Below, in pieces: positions 1 to 7,254 of a stretch of 14,935 bases of DNA. Both the position numbers and the translations under genes were made by a program. The stretch is from Deltaproteobacteria bacterium. Lineage in GTDB: Bacteria; Myxococcota_A; UBA9160; SMWR01. Positions within the stretch are counted from its first letter, which is position 1. The number at the start of each line of letters is the position of its first letter. Under the pieces are notes generated by a model. It ran no database searches. It was not told the DNA's origin and worked only from the letters and a program-made list of their open reading frames with translations. The stretch is taken from contig JAFDAW010000029.1 of assembly GCA_019313605.1 (NCBI GenBank), positions 1 to 14,935 on the forward strand, read 5' to 3'.

Positions 1-107
1 GATCTTTCGTGACCCGAATCCAAGGCAGCGAGACGAATGTAATCGGCCTGCCCCTCGACGAAACCGTCGAGCTGCTCGGCGAAGCCGGATGGAGGCGTTC
101 CGCGTGA
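1..107 (+). CDS. maf: Maf family nucleoside triphosphate pyrophosphatase, C-terminal end (partial)
   Basis: Only the last 34 codons lie in the window (frame from base 3, TGA at 105-107). The translation contains GSETNVIGLPLDETVELL, which matches the conserved C-terminal Maf pattern (GS-x-TNVVGLPL-x-ET-x-x-L). Maf proteins hydrolyse non-canonical or pyrimidine nucleoside triphosphates in the cytoplasm and have been linked to septum control. The next gene, yggS, starts inside this one in a different frame, so the two are probably translationally coupled. Subfamily and substrate cannot be judged because the catalytic N-terminal part is outside the window. Confidence 0.8.
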   Translation, partial: SFVTRIQGSETNVIGLPLDETVELLGEAGWRRSA

Positions 108-829
108 CGTCCAGCGGCGACATCGAAAACCGGTTGGCGTCGGTTCGCGAGCGCATCGCGGCGGCGGCTTCGCGCGTCGGCCGCAAACCCGCAGAGATCA
201 CCGTGCTCGGCGTCGCCAAGAAGAAGCGTCCGGAACTGATCGTGGCCGCTGTGCGCGCGGGCTTGCGCGATCTGGCCGAGAACTACGTCCAGGAGGCAGC
301 GGCAAAAATTCCGGCCGTCACCGCCGAACTCGTGAGTGCAGGACTCGCCGCGCCGCGTTGGCATTTCGTCGGGCAACTCCAGCGCAACAAGGCTCGGGAT
401 GTCGTGCGGCTTTTCGATGTGGTCGCGTGCGTCGATCGCGAATCGCTCGGAGTGGAACTCGAGCGCCGCGCTGGCATCGAGGACCGCCAGCTCGACGCGC
501 TCCTCCAGGTAAACCTCAGCGACGAATCCCAGAAGGGCGGCGTCGACCCGGGCGCGCTTCCGGGGCTGCTCGAGGCCAGCACGCACTGGTCCCGGTTGCG
601 GATCACGGGATTGATGTCGGTGCCGGCAGCCACGGCAGATCCCGAAGACAGCCGGCCGGCCTTCGCGAGGCTTCGGGCGCTGCGCGACGAACACCGTGGC
701 GAACCGGGCGGGGAACACCTATCTGAACTCTCGATGGGAATGACCGGTGACTTTGAAATCGCCATCGAAGAGGGAGCCACGATCGTGCGAGTGGGAACGG
801 CGATCTTCGGGCCCCGGAGTGAAACATGA
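104..829 (+). CDS. yggS: YggS/PLPBP family pyridoxal phosphate homeostasis protein
   Basis: A PLP-binding fold-type III (alanine-racemase-like barrel) protein without catalytic activity of its own; the family buffers PLP and supplies it to apo-enzymes. The expected motifs are present in order: the PLP lysine region VLGVAKKKRPE (K39 from the chosen start), AENYVQE, WHFVGQLQRNK, the QVNLSDESQKGG strand, GLMSVP, and the phosphate-binding end SMGMTGDFEIAIEEG followed by TIVRVGTAIFG. The length (241 aa) is typical. I prefer GTG at 104 over ATG at 89 because GGAGG at 91-95 sits 8 bases before it, and GTGA overlaps the maf stop. The stop overlaps the proC start (ATGA). YggS beside proC is a widespread arrangement. 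Confidence 0.93.
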   Translation: MTSSGDIENRLASVRERIAAAASRVGRKPAEITVLGVAKKKRPELIVAAVRAGLRDLAENYVQEAAAKIPAVTAELVSAGLAAPRWHFVGQLQRNKARDVVRLFDVVACVDRESLGVELERRAGIEDRQLDALLQVNLSDESQKGGVDPGALPGLLEASTHWSRLRITGLMSVPAATADPEDSRPAFARLRALRDEHRGEPGGEHLSELSMGMTGDFEIAIEEGATIVRVGTAIFGPRSET

Positions 830-1653
830 GCTTGGCAGAGCGACGAATCGCCTTCATTGGGGGCGGCGCGATGGCGGAAGCGCTGGCCGGTGGGCTCATC
901 GCGGGTGGAATTTCTGCGGTCCAGATCCGTATCGCCGAGCCGCGGCCCGAGCGCTGCACGCAATTGCGCGAGCGGCACGGCGTGGCGGCCGGCGCCGACT
1001 ACGCGGACGCGGTTCGCGACAGCGATCTGATCGTGCTCGCCGTCAAACCCGGCGTCATCCCGACGGCGCTCGCCGCGCTGCGAGCGGAAGATCTCGACCT
1101 CACGACGCCGCTTTGGATCTCGATCGCGGCCGGGGTTCGCCTGGCGTCCCTCGAGGCGGGCCTTTCCAGCGAGGCGCGAATCATTCGAGCAATGCCCAAT
1201 ACCCCGGCGCTCGTCGGCGCGGGCGCCACCGCGATCTGTGGCAACGCCCGAGTGAATGCTTCGGACCGGAGCGACGCGAGGTCGCTATTCGAAAGCGTGG
1301 GGATCGCCTGGGAGGCCGAGGCGGAAAATCTGCTCGATGTGGTGACGGGTCTTTCGGGCAGCGGTCCCGCCTACGTATTCCTCTTTCTGGAGGCTTTGAT
1401 CGACGCGGGCGAGCAAGCCGGCCTGCCGCGCAACGCCGCCGAGCAGTTCGCCACCCAGACCGTCTACGGGGCCGCCAAGCTCGCACGGGATAGCGACAGC
1501 AGTCCCGCGCAGCTGCGCGAGCAGGTGTCGTCGCCCGGCGGAACCACGCTCGCAGGCCTCGCCGCGCTCGACGAGGGCGGATTTCGAGAGATCCTCACGC
1601 GGGCCGTTGCGGCCGCCACACGCCGCTCCGAGGAACTCGGAGAGGACTCCTGA
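826..1653 (+). CDS. proC: Pyrroline-5-carboxylate reductase
   Basis: Catalyses the last step of proline synthesis, the NAD(P)H-dependent reduction of 1-pyrroline-5-carboxylate, in the cytoplasm. The N-terminus has the Rossmann dinucleotide motif FIGGGAMAEALAGGL (about residues 10-24). The central part has LAVKPGV and RAMPNTPALVGAGATAI. The C-terminal dimerisation and substrate domain carries TGLSGSGPAYVFLFLEALIDAG and the signature stretch QVSSPGGTTLAGLAAL. At 275 aa the length is normal for the family. The ATG shares four bases with the yggS stop, and GGAG lies about 8 bases upstream, so the gene is in the same transcript as yggS. Confidence 0.95.
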   Translation: MSLAERRIAFIGGGAMAEALAGGLIAGGISAVQIRIAEPRPERCTQLRERHGVAAGADYADAVRDSDLIVLAVKPGVIPTALAALRAEDLDLTTPLWISIAAGVRLASLEAGLSSEARIIRAMPNTPALVGAGATAICGNARVNASDRSDARSLFESVGIAWEAEAENLLDVVTGLSGSGPAYVFLFLEALIDAGEQAGLPRNAAEQFATQTVYGAAKLARDSDSSPAQLREQVSSPGGTTLAGLAALDEGGFREILTRAVAAATRRSEELGEDS

Positions 1654-1704
1654 CCCCGGATCCCCCGATCGAGCAGGGACTAAAGATTCCGGGCAGTTCG
1701 GTCG

Positions 1705-1747
1705 ATCCCCTGCCGCAGTACGAAAGAAATCCCCTGTCGCAATACGC
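1705..1747 (+). repeat. Two imperfect 19-bp direct repeats (24-bp period) upstream of divIVA
   Basis: Copies at 1705-1723 and 1729-1747 agree at 16 of 19 bases. Read in the divIVA frame they encode DPLPQYER and NPLSQYAR; two of the differences between the copies (CAG/CAA, AGA/AGG) are silent. The frame is open through this stretch into divIVA, but it has no ATG, GTG or TTG start upstream of 1755. The second copy also forms a hairpin (AATCCCC at 1728-1734 with GGGGATT at 1750-1756) that ends just before the divIVA Shine-Dalgarno sequence. Confidence 0.6.
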
Positions 1748-1766
1748 GAGGGGATTGGAGGCTGGC

Positions 1767-2300
1767 TTGAGGATCACACCACTCGACATCCGGAACCACG
1801 TCTTCCCGCGCATGATCGGAGGCTACGCGCGTGTAGAAGTCGACGCCTTCCTGGAAATGGTCTCCGACGACTACGAAGAACTCGTCCGCGAATCACAGGC
1901 CCTTCGAGAGCAGGTGATCCGACTTGAGGTTCAGGTTGAAAGGTTGTCGGCCAATGAAGCGATTTTGCAGGAAACCCTGATCACCGCTCAACAGCTCAGC
2001 GACGACCTGAAGCGGACGGCGGTGAAGGAAGCCGAGACCGTGATCGGCGAAGCCGAGGTCAAGGCCGAAAAGGTCCTCGACGCCGCCCACCGCCGCGCCA
2101 CACGGCTGGCGGGCGATCTCCGAGAGATGAAACAACTTCGCACCCGGCTCGCGGCCTCGGTGCGCGCGACCATCGACACCCACATCGGATTGCTCGATGC
2201 GCTCGCCAAAGACCCGCCCGAAGAACCCGCCCTCGGCGGAAGCGTCGCTTTTCTCGCGACCGGCAGCCCCGACTCGACCGGCCCTGGGCCGGACGCGTGA
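1767..2300 (+). CDS. divIVA: DivIVA domain-containing protein
   Basis: DivIVA proteins bind membranes at poles or septa through an N-terminal lipid-binding segment and assemble through coiled coils. The N-terminus RITPLDIRNHVFPRMIGGY followed by EVDAFLEMVSDDYEEL is the typical DivIVA N-terminal module. A long heptad-like helix follows (about residues 35-130, rich in E, L, K and A), then a short Pro/Gly/Ser-rich tail. I chose TTG at 1767 because it gives the family N-terminus M-RITPLDI and has GGAGG at 1757-1761, five bases upstream; TTG at 1755 is an alternative. Length is 177 aa. The YggT membrane protein often found between proC and divIVA is absent here. Its last bases overlap the DUF167 gene. 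Confidence 0.9.
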   Translation: MRITPLDIRNHVFPRMIGGYARVEVDAFLEMVSDDYEELVRESQALREQVIRLEVQVERLSANEAILQETLITAQQLSDDLKRTAVKEAETVIGEAEVKAEKVLDAAHRRATRLAGDLREMKQLRTRLAASVRATIDTHIGLLDALAKDPPEEPALGGSVAFLATGSPDSTGPGPDA

Positions 2301-2623
2301 AAGAGAGCCGCGCAGGCTTCGAGCTCGCGCGAACCGAGAACGGCGTCGCCTTCTGGATCCACGTATCGCCCCGTTCGCGCCGGCCCCATGTGGGCGGCGT
2401 CCACGGTGATGCACTCCGCGTGGCCGTCAACGAGCCACCCATCGACGGAGCGGCCAACGAGGGCTGCGCAAAAGCCCTCGCGCGGGCGCTGGGCGTCCGC
2501 CGCAAGGCCGTGGCCCTGGATCCGGCCTCCACGGGGCGGCGCAAGCGGGTCCAAATCGACGGCGATGCCGACGCACTCGAAGAGCAGCTTTTAGGGTTGG
2601 CGGGCGGCGCTCGCGCCGATTAG
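2297..2623 (+). CDS. DUF167 family protein (YggU-like)
   Basis: A small alpha/beta protein of the DUF167/UPF0235 family, whose function is unknown. Recognisable elements are FWIHVSPRSRR near the start, the core LRVAVNEPPIDGAANEG, and the C-terminal KALARALGVRRKAVAL. The length (108 aa) is normal. It starts with GTG inside the divIVA stop (GTGA at 2297-2300), so it is expected to be coupled to divIVA. A DUF167 gene at the end of a yggS-proC-(yggT)-divIVA cluster is a common arrangement. Confidence 0.9.
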   Translation: MKESRAGFELARTENGVAFWIHVSPRSRRPHVGGVHGDALRVAVNEPPIDGAANEGCAKALARALGVRRKAVALDPASTGRRKRVQIDGDADALEEQLLGLAGGARAD

Positions 2624-2731
2624 CCTCCCCTGCCCGGGCCGACAAGCCCCCCGATCGACGACCCCCGCGAAGCGGAGCAACGGACCCGCGCTGCGAGTCT
2701 TTCGAGACCGCGCAGTGCCAAGAGATGTGAA

Positions 2732-3097
2732 ATGCCGATCTACGAATACGCGTGTGAAAAATGCGACAGCGAATTTGAGGTGGAGCAGCGGATCACAGAC
2801 GATCCGATCAAGAGCTGCCCCAGCTGCAAATCGAGAAAGATCAAACGACTGATCTCGAGAACCTCGTTCGTCCTCAAGGGCGGCGGTTGGTATTCGGACC
2901 TGTATTCGTCGAGTGGGGCAAAAGACGACAAAGCGGGCAAAGCCGACTCGAGCGATGATGCAAAGGGGAAAAGCGCCTCAGCCGATTCAAAATCTCCGTC
3001 CAAGAGCGAGTCGAAGAGCGCGGACGCCTCCAAGGCAAAAAGCAAGGCGACCGACAAAGGCAAAGGCAAGCGCAAAAGCGGAAAATCCGGCGCCTGA
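2732..3097 (+). CDS. FmdB family zinc-ribbon protein with low-complexity tail
   Basis: The first 50 or so residues form the FmdB/CxxC_CxxC_SSSS putative regulatory zinc ribbon: MPIYEYACEKCDSEFEVEQ, then CPSCKSRKIKRL, giving the two Cys-x-x-Cys pairs. The segment FVLKGGGWYSDLY is also typical of the family. From about residue 65 to 121 the protein is almost only K, S, A, D and G, with an acidic first part and a very basic last part. That tail is probably disordered and could bind nucleic acid or ribosomes (inference). A gap of 108 bp separates it from DUF167; no clear terminator is visible in that gap. Confidence 0.88.
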   Translation: MPIYEYACEKCDSEFEVEQRITDDPIKSCPSCKSRKIKRLISRTSFVLKGGGWYSDLYSSSGAKDDKAGKADSSDDAKGKSASADSKSPSKSESKSADASKAKSKATDKGKGKRKSGKSGA

Positions 3098-3140
3098 ACA
3101 TCTGTTTCTTCCGTCGGCCACTCACTCGAACGCGATGGGT

Positions 3141-3149
3141 TGTTATACT
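3141..3149 (+). promoter_or_regulatory. Candidate extended -10 promoter for the folD-gcvT-gcvH unit
   Basis: The sequence TGTTATACT matches the extended -10 pattern TGn-TATAAT with one deviation. It lies 33 bases before the folD ATG and in the only sizeable gap upstream of it. No good -35 box is visible at 17 bases upstream, as is usual for extended -10 promoters. Transcription would start near 3156. Confidence 0.5.
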
Positions 3150-3181
3150 GGCGCCCCCTTTTTCCCGGAGGCAGCACACCG

Positions 3182-4051
3182 ATGTCGGACCAGACGCAAG
3201 AAACCATCGTCGTAGACGGACTCGCACTCGCACAGGATATTCGCAAGCAGCTCGCCGAAGAAGTTGGCAAATACGCCGCGGCGGGAAAGCGGGCGCCGTG
3301 TCTCGCCGTGGTTCTCGTCGGTGACGACCCCGCGAGCGCGTCCTACATCAAGGGCAAGCAGCGCGCCTGCAGTCAGGTGGGCATGGAAGCGATCGAACGC
3401 CACCTGCCCGCATCGTCCTCCGAACAGGATGTGATCCTGGTCGTCCAGGAGTTGAATCTCGACGACTCGGTCGACGGCATCCTGGTGCAACTGCCACTGC
3501 CCAAGGGCATCTCTCCGAATGCCGTCGCCGCCGCGATCGACCCCGCGAAAGACGTCGACGCGCTGCACCCGAGCACGGCGGGGAAACTCCTGCTCGGCAA
3601 CGCGACTCTCGCCGCCTGCACCCCGCTGGGCAGCATGGAGATTCTCGACCGCTACGGGATTGAACTCGAAGGCGCCAACGCGGTGGTGATCGGACGCAGC
3701 AATATCGTGGGCAAACCCATCTCGCTGATGCTCCAGAGCAAGAACGCAACCGTGACCATGTGCCACTCGAAGACCCGCAATCTCAAAGAGGTCTGCCAGC
3801 AGGCCGACGTTCTGGTGGCGGCCGTCGGGGTTCCGCGCCTCGTCAAGGCGGACTGGATCAAGCCGGGTGCCGCGGTGATCGACGTGGGCGTGAGCAATAT
3901 CGACGGCAAACTCGTCGGTGACGTCGACACCGAAGGGGCCATGGGCATCGCGCGCATCATCACCCCGCATCGCCGAGGCGTGGGGCCGATGACGATCACC
4001 ATGCTCCTGCGCAACACCCTGACTGCCTACAAAGACCGCACGGGAGAATGA
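3182..4051 (+). CDS. folD: Bifunctional methylenetetrahydrofolate dehydrogenase / methenyltetrahydrofolate cyclohydrolase
   Basis: Interconverts 5,10-methylene-, 5,10-methenyl- and 10-formyl-THF in the cytoplasm. Motifs seen: SYIKGKQRACSQVGM with the catalytic Tyr-x-x-x-Lys, GILVQLPLPKG, DPAKDVDALHP, CTPLGSMEIL, the NAD(P)-binding GRSNIVGKPISLML, and VIDVGVSN. The usual C-terminal signature PGGVGPMT reads RRGVGPMT here (R264-R265), an unusual substitution. The ATG at 3182 has GGAGG at 3167-3171 and gives 289 aa, the normal size. The TTG at 3140 would add residues from the promoter region and is rejected. The stop overlaps the gcvT start (ATGA), placing methylene-THF oxidation next to the reaction that makes it. 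Confidence 0.95.
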   Translation: MSDQTQETIVVDGLALAQDIRKQLAEEVGKYAAAGKRAPCLAVVLVGDDPASASYIKGKQRACSQVGMEAIERHLPASSSEQDVILVVQELNLDDSVDGILVQLPLPKGISPNAVAAAIDPAKDVDALHPSTAGKLLLGNATLAACTPLGSMEILDRYGIELEGANAVVIGRSNIVGKPISLMLQSKNATVTMCHSKTRNLKEVCQQADVLVAAVGVPRLVKADWIKPGAAVIDVGVSNIDGKLVGDVDTEGAMGIARIITPHRRGVGPMTITMLLRNTLTAYKDRTGE

Positions 4052-5127
4052 CCCTGAAGCGGACCCCTCTCTACGAGGCCCATCGAAGCCTCGGGGCCCG
4101 CATGATCGAATTCGGCGGCTTCGAACTGCCCGTTCAGTACACGTCCATCCGCGAAGAGCACTGCGCGGTCCGTGAAGCGGCGGGACTCTTCGACGCCTCC
4201 CACATGGGCCGGATCGAATTCGAAGGGTCCGATGCAATCGCCGCCGCCGATGGACTCTTCAGCCGCAACCTGACGGGTCTCGAACCCGGGCGGGTCCAGT
4301 ACGGACTGCTGTGCAATGAAAACGGCGGAGTCGTCGACGACATCACCTGCTATCGGGTCAGCGAGGGGTTTGCGTTCTGGTGCGTGAACGCGTCGAACAT
4401 CGAGAAGGACCACCGTTGGATTCTCGATCACGTCGCGTCAGCCGCCGGCGTGCACAATGCGAGCGAGGAGACCGGCCTGCTCGCCGTCCAGGGGCCCGCG
4501 AGCGAAGCCATCCTTTCCAAGGTGGGTGCACCCGAAGCGGCTGCACTGCGCCGATTCCGCTTTGCGCAGATGCAGGTCGCGGATTGCCCGGCCTTCGTCT
4601 CGCGGACGGGCTACACGGGGGCTGACGGCTTCGAGATCTACCTCAGCAGCGGCGATCTGCCACAGGTATTCGATGCCTTGCTCGGCGAAGGGGAACCGCT
4701 CGGGCTCCGGCCCGCGGGCCTCGGGGCCCGCGACACGCTTCGGCTCGAAGCCGCCCTCCCCCTCTACGGCCACGAACTCGACGACGACACCTCGCCGTTG
4801 GCGGCCGGGCTCGAGCGCTTCGTGGATCTCGAGACGGGCGGCTTCATCGGCGCGGAGGCGATCGCCCGAGACCGAGATGCGGGCCTGGAGCAGCAGCTGG
4901 TCGGATTCGAGCTCGAAGAGCGCGGGGTCGCGCGGGCCGGCTGCGCGGTGGCACTCGCTGGCGAAACCATCGGCCGGGTGACTTCGGGGGGGCCCTCTCC
5001 AACCCTCGGCAAGTCGATCGGTCTGGCGTACGTTTCAGCTGGGGTGACCGAACCGGGCAGCGGATTCCAAGTGGTCGTGCGAGATCGCGCATTACAAGCC
5101 CGCGTGGTCGAAACACCCTTCGTCTAG
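4048..5127 (+). CDS. gcvT: Glycine cleavage system T protein (aminomethyltransferase)
   Basis: Transfers the methylene group from the aminomethyl-lipoyl arm of GcvH to THF, releasing ammonia. The N-terminal folate-binding part has TPLYEAHRSLGARMIEFGG, FELPVQYTSIREEH and GLFDASHMGRIEFEG. Further on are VQYGLLCNENGGVVDD with the conserved aspartates, LLAVQGP, GYTGADGFEIY, and GLGARDTLRLEAALPLYGHEL. The C-terminal barrel contains GRVTSGGPSPTLGKSIGLAYV. The length of 359 aa is normal. It overlaps folD by four bases and is followed after 29 bp by gcvH. I saw no glycine-riboswitch-like leader; there is no room for one at the overlapped start. Confidence 0.95.
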   Translation: MTLKRTPLYEAHRSLGARMIEFGGFELPVQYTSIREEHCAVREAAGLFDASHMGRIEFEGSDAIAAADGLFSRNLTGLEPGRVQYGLLCNENGGVVDDITCYRVSEGFAFWCVNASNIEKDHRWILDHVASAAGVHNASEETGLLAVQGPASEAILSKVGAPEAAALRRFRFAQMQVADCPAFVSRTGYTGADGFEIYLSSGDLPQVFDALLGEGEPLGLRPAGLGARDTLRLEAALPLYGHELDDDTSPLAAGLERFVDLETGGFIGAEAIARDRDAGLEQQLVGFELEERGVARAGCAVALAGETIGRVTSGGPSPTLGKSIGLAYVSAGVTEPGSGFQVVVRDRALQARVVETPFV

Positions 5128-5156
5128 CGGAGACTGGACCGAAGGTGGAGGACAGC

Positions 5157-5552
5157 GTGGATTTCGAAATTCCGGACGAACTGCATTACACGAGCGACGA
5201 CGAGTGGGTTCACACCGAGGACGACTTCGTCACGCTGGGCGTGACCGACTTCGCCCAGCAACAACTCGGCGACATCGTCTACGTCGAACTTCCGAGCGTA
5301 GGCGACCAACTCGAATCGGGCGTGGCCTTCGGCGTGATCGAATCCGTCAAAACCGTGTCGGATCTCAACGCGCCAATCTCAGGCCAGGTGGTCGCGATCA
5401 ACGAAGAACTCGTCGATCAACCAGAAATCATCAACGAAGAATGTTATGGGGGCGGTTGGATCATCAAGGTCAAACCATCCAATCAGGATCAGATCGACTC
5501 GCTCCTCGATGCGGACAGCTACCGCAAAATCGTCAGCAAGCGGAGCACATGA
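5157..5552 (+). CDS. gcvH: Glycine cleavage system H protein
   Basis: The lipoylated shuttle protein of the glycine cleavage complex. The lipoyl site is K65 in GVIESVKTVSDLNAPISG, the position usual in the family. The N-terminus DELHYTSDDEWVHTE and the strand LGDIVYVELPSVGD are also diagnostic. I chose GTG at 5157 because GGAGG at 5147-5151 lies five bases before it and the resulting MDFEIPDELHYT start is family-like; GTG at 5145 is an alternative. Length is 131 aa. The GcvP decarboxylase does not follow. Instead a peptidase gene does, so gcvP must be elsewhere if the system is complete. Confidence 0.95.
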   Translation: MDFEIPDELHYTSDDEWVHTEDDFVTLGVTDFAQQQLGDIVYVELPSVGDQLESGVAFGVIESVKTVSDLNAPISGQVVAINEELVDQPEIINEECYGGGWIIKVKPSNQDQIDSLLDADSYRKIVSKRST

Positions 5553-5562
5553 TCGAATCCCC

Positions 5563-7236
5563 GTGAGTGAAACCGCCTACCACTGGAGCATCGCCGCCTT
5601 CGCGTGCTTGACGCTCGCGGCCGGTTGCAGTCACAGTGACGGCGACGGTTTCAACCCGATCGATCTGGTGGTTCCCAGTTTTAGCGACGACGATCTGCGA
5701 CAGATCGGCATGGATGCCGATCGCGAGATCCAGCGACAAGTCGAGATCATCTACGACCCGATCGTATCGGGCTATCTCAATGAGCTCGGACAGGAACTCG
5801 CGAGTCAAATCGCACCGCAGCCCTTCATCTATCGGTTTCGGGTGATCAACGCGAAGGATCTAAACGCCTTTGCGCTTCCCGGCGGCTACATCTACATCCA
5901 CAGCGAAACGCTCATGCGGGTCGGCAGTGTCGACGAACTGGCGGGCATACTCGGCCACGAAATCGCCCACGTGCAGGCGCGGCACTTTTCGAGGCGAGAG
6001 GCGAAGACCGCGCTGCCGGGCCTGGCCGCCCGCGCGATCGGCATGGGTGCGGCCATCGCGGCCCAGGAACCCGGGCTCGCGGTGGCTGGCGAGGGCGTGA
6101 ACGTCGCACTCGAAATCGGATTTACACGGGAGTTCGAAGCAGAAGCCGATCACCTGGGCGCCATCTGGGTGACGCGCGCCGGCTATGACTCGGTCGCGTT
6201 GACGCACTTCCTCGACAAGATCATCCGAACCACGGATGGGTTTCCCGACTACCTGCCCGCCTACCTGGCCACGCACCCCTTCCCCGAGGATCGGATTCAC
6301 GCGATCGAGGCCGAAGCTGAAACCCTGCACCCGAAACCGGTGTCGGATCCGGAACTCGCCGCCGCGCTACCGCGGGTGCAAGCGCGCTTGGCGCTGTTGC
6401 TGGAAACCGGACGGACCAACCTCAACCAGGGCATCCCAGAACCGAGCGATCCGCGAATCGAAGCCGTGATCCTGCGAGCGGAAGAAACTTCGAAGCGCGG
6501 CGATCTGGACGGCGCGCTGCTCTTGCTGGCTCGAATCGACCAACTCGAGCGAGCGGATCCGCGAATTCCGTTCATGATCGGAGAACTGCTCTACGAGAGC
6601 GGGCGATACGATGAAGCCGCGGCCAGCTACCTGCGCGCAATCCAACTCGACGCGTCGCGCGCAATGGTCTTCTTCAAACTCGGCCTGGCGTTCAAAGAGG
6701 CTGACCAATCGCACCGGGCCGTCTACGCGTTCGAGCAGGCCGTCCTGCGCACGGCCGAGGCCAGCGAACTGAGAAAGCGATCCGACTGGGAGATCTTCAA
6801 ACTCACCTTCGTGCCGATCGAAGCATCCGGCTTCGTAGACACTTCGAGCGCGGATGCGATCGACGCCGCCGAGGAAGCGGCCGATGCGGAGGTCGCAGCT
6901 GATGTAGAGCCTGTAACCGATGTAGAGCCCGCAACGAATTGGGAGTTTTCGACCGAAACCTCCCAGATCGCCTGGTGGGCCCGGCTCGGGTCCAAATTCC
7001 GCCAGTACCGCGATCAGTTCGTCGTGCGCTGGATCGCGCCTTCGGGAGAAATCTCCAAGCGAAAACGCGCCCATAAACGCGGTGCCGATCTGATCGTTTC
7101 GGCGCTGGATTTCGACGACGAGCGAATGGCTGCCGAAGGACGCTGGACGTTGGAACTCGTGCTGGAAGGCGACGTGATCGACAGGCAGACCATCGTGATC
7201 CGCCCGCAGCAAGGAACCGATATCCAACCGCTCTGA
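5563..7236 (+). CDS. M48 family metalloprotease lipoprotein with TPRs (BepA/YfgC-like)
   Basis: A probable periplasmic zinc metalloprotease that, like E. coli BepA, may act on outer-membrane protein quality control (family knowledge). The N-terminus is a lipoprotein signal ending LTLAAGC (Cys22). The catalytic zinc motif is HEIAH (H132, E133, H136) and the third ligand is probably E190 in REFEAEADHLG. FALPGGYIYIH before the active site is typical of the BepA group. Two TPR-like units lie around residues 340-410, an acidic Val/Glu/Pro-rich linker around 440-460, and a C-terminal beta-rich module ending VIRPQQGTDI. Start GTG 5563 has no good Shine-Dalgarno sequence but gives a proper signal peptide; a longer reading inside gcvH is rejected. 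Eleven bases separate it from gcvH. Confidence 0.88.
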   Translation: MSETAYHWSIAAFACLTLAAGCSHSDGDGFNPIDLVVPSFSDDDLRQIGMDADREIQRQVEIIYDPIVSGYLNELGQELASQIAPQPFIYRFRVINAKDLNAFALPGGYIYIHSETLMRVGSVDELAGILGHEIAHVQARHFSRREAKTALPGLAARAIGMGAAIAAQEPGLAVAGEGVNVALEIGFTREFEAEADHLGAIWVTRAGYDSVALTHFLDKIIRTTDGFPDYLPAYLATHPFPEDRIHAIEAEAETLHPKPVSDPELAAALPRVQARLALLLETGRTNLNQGIPEPSDPRIEAVILRAEETSKRGDLDGALLLLARIDQLERADPRIPFMIGELLYESGRYDEAAASYLRAIQLDASRAMVFFKLGLAFKEADQSHRAVYAFEQAVLRTAEASELRKRSDWEIFKLTFVPIEASGFVDTSSADAIDAAEEAADAEVAADVEPVTDVEPATNWEFSTETSQIAWWARLGSKFRQYRDQFVVRWIAPSGEISKRKRAHKRGADLIVSALDFDDERMAAEGRWTLELVLEGDVIDRQTIVIRPQQGTDIQPL

Positions 7237-7254
7237 CGGGCGAAGGAGCCTGCG

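Noticed and set aside
283..978. Minus-strand open frame across yggS and proC
   Set aside because: Composition is Ser/Arg-rich with no family motif; both + strand genes have complete motifs.
3143..4237. 364-aa minus-strand open frame opposite folD
   Set aside because: It is a His/Arg/Gly-rich shadow frame; folD and gcvT on the + strand are unmistakable.
3098..5156. Glycine riboswitch for the gcv genes
   Set aside because: No leader of adequate length is present before gcvT or gcvH, and the 84-bp gap before folD shows no paired glycine aptamer pattern.
6367..7227. 286-aa minus-strand open frame opposite the protease C-terminus
   Set aside because: No motif or ribosome-binding site, and the protease frame continues through with TPR and strand motifs.
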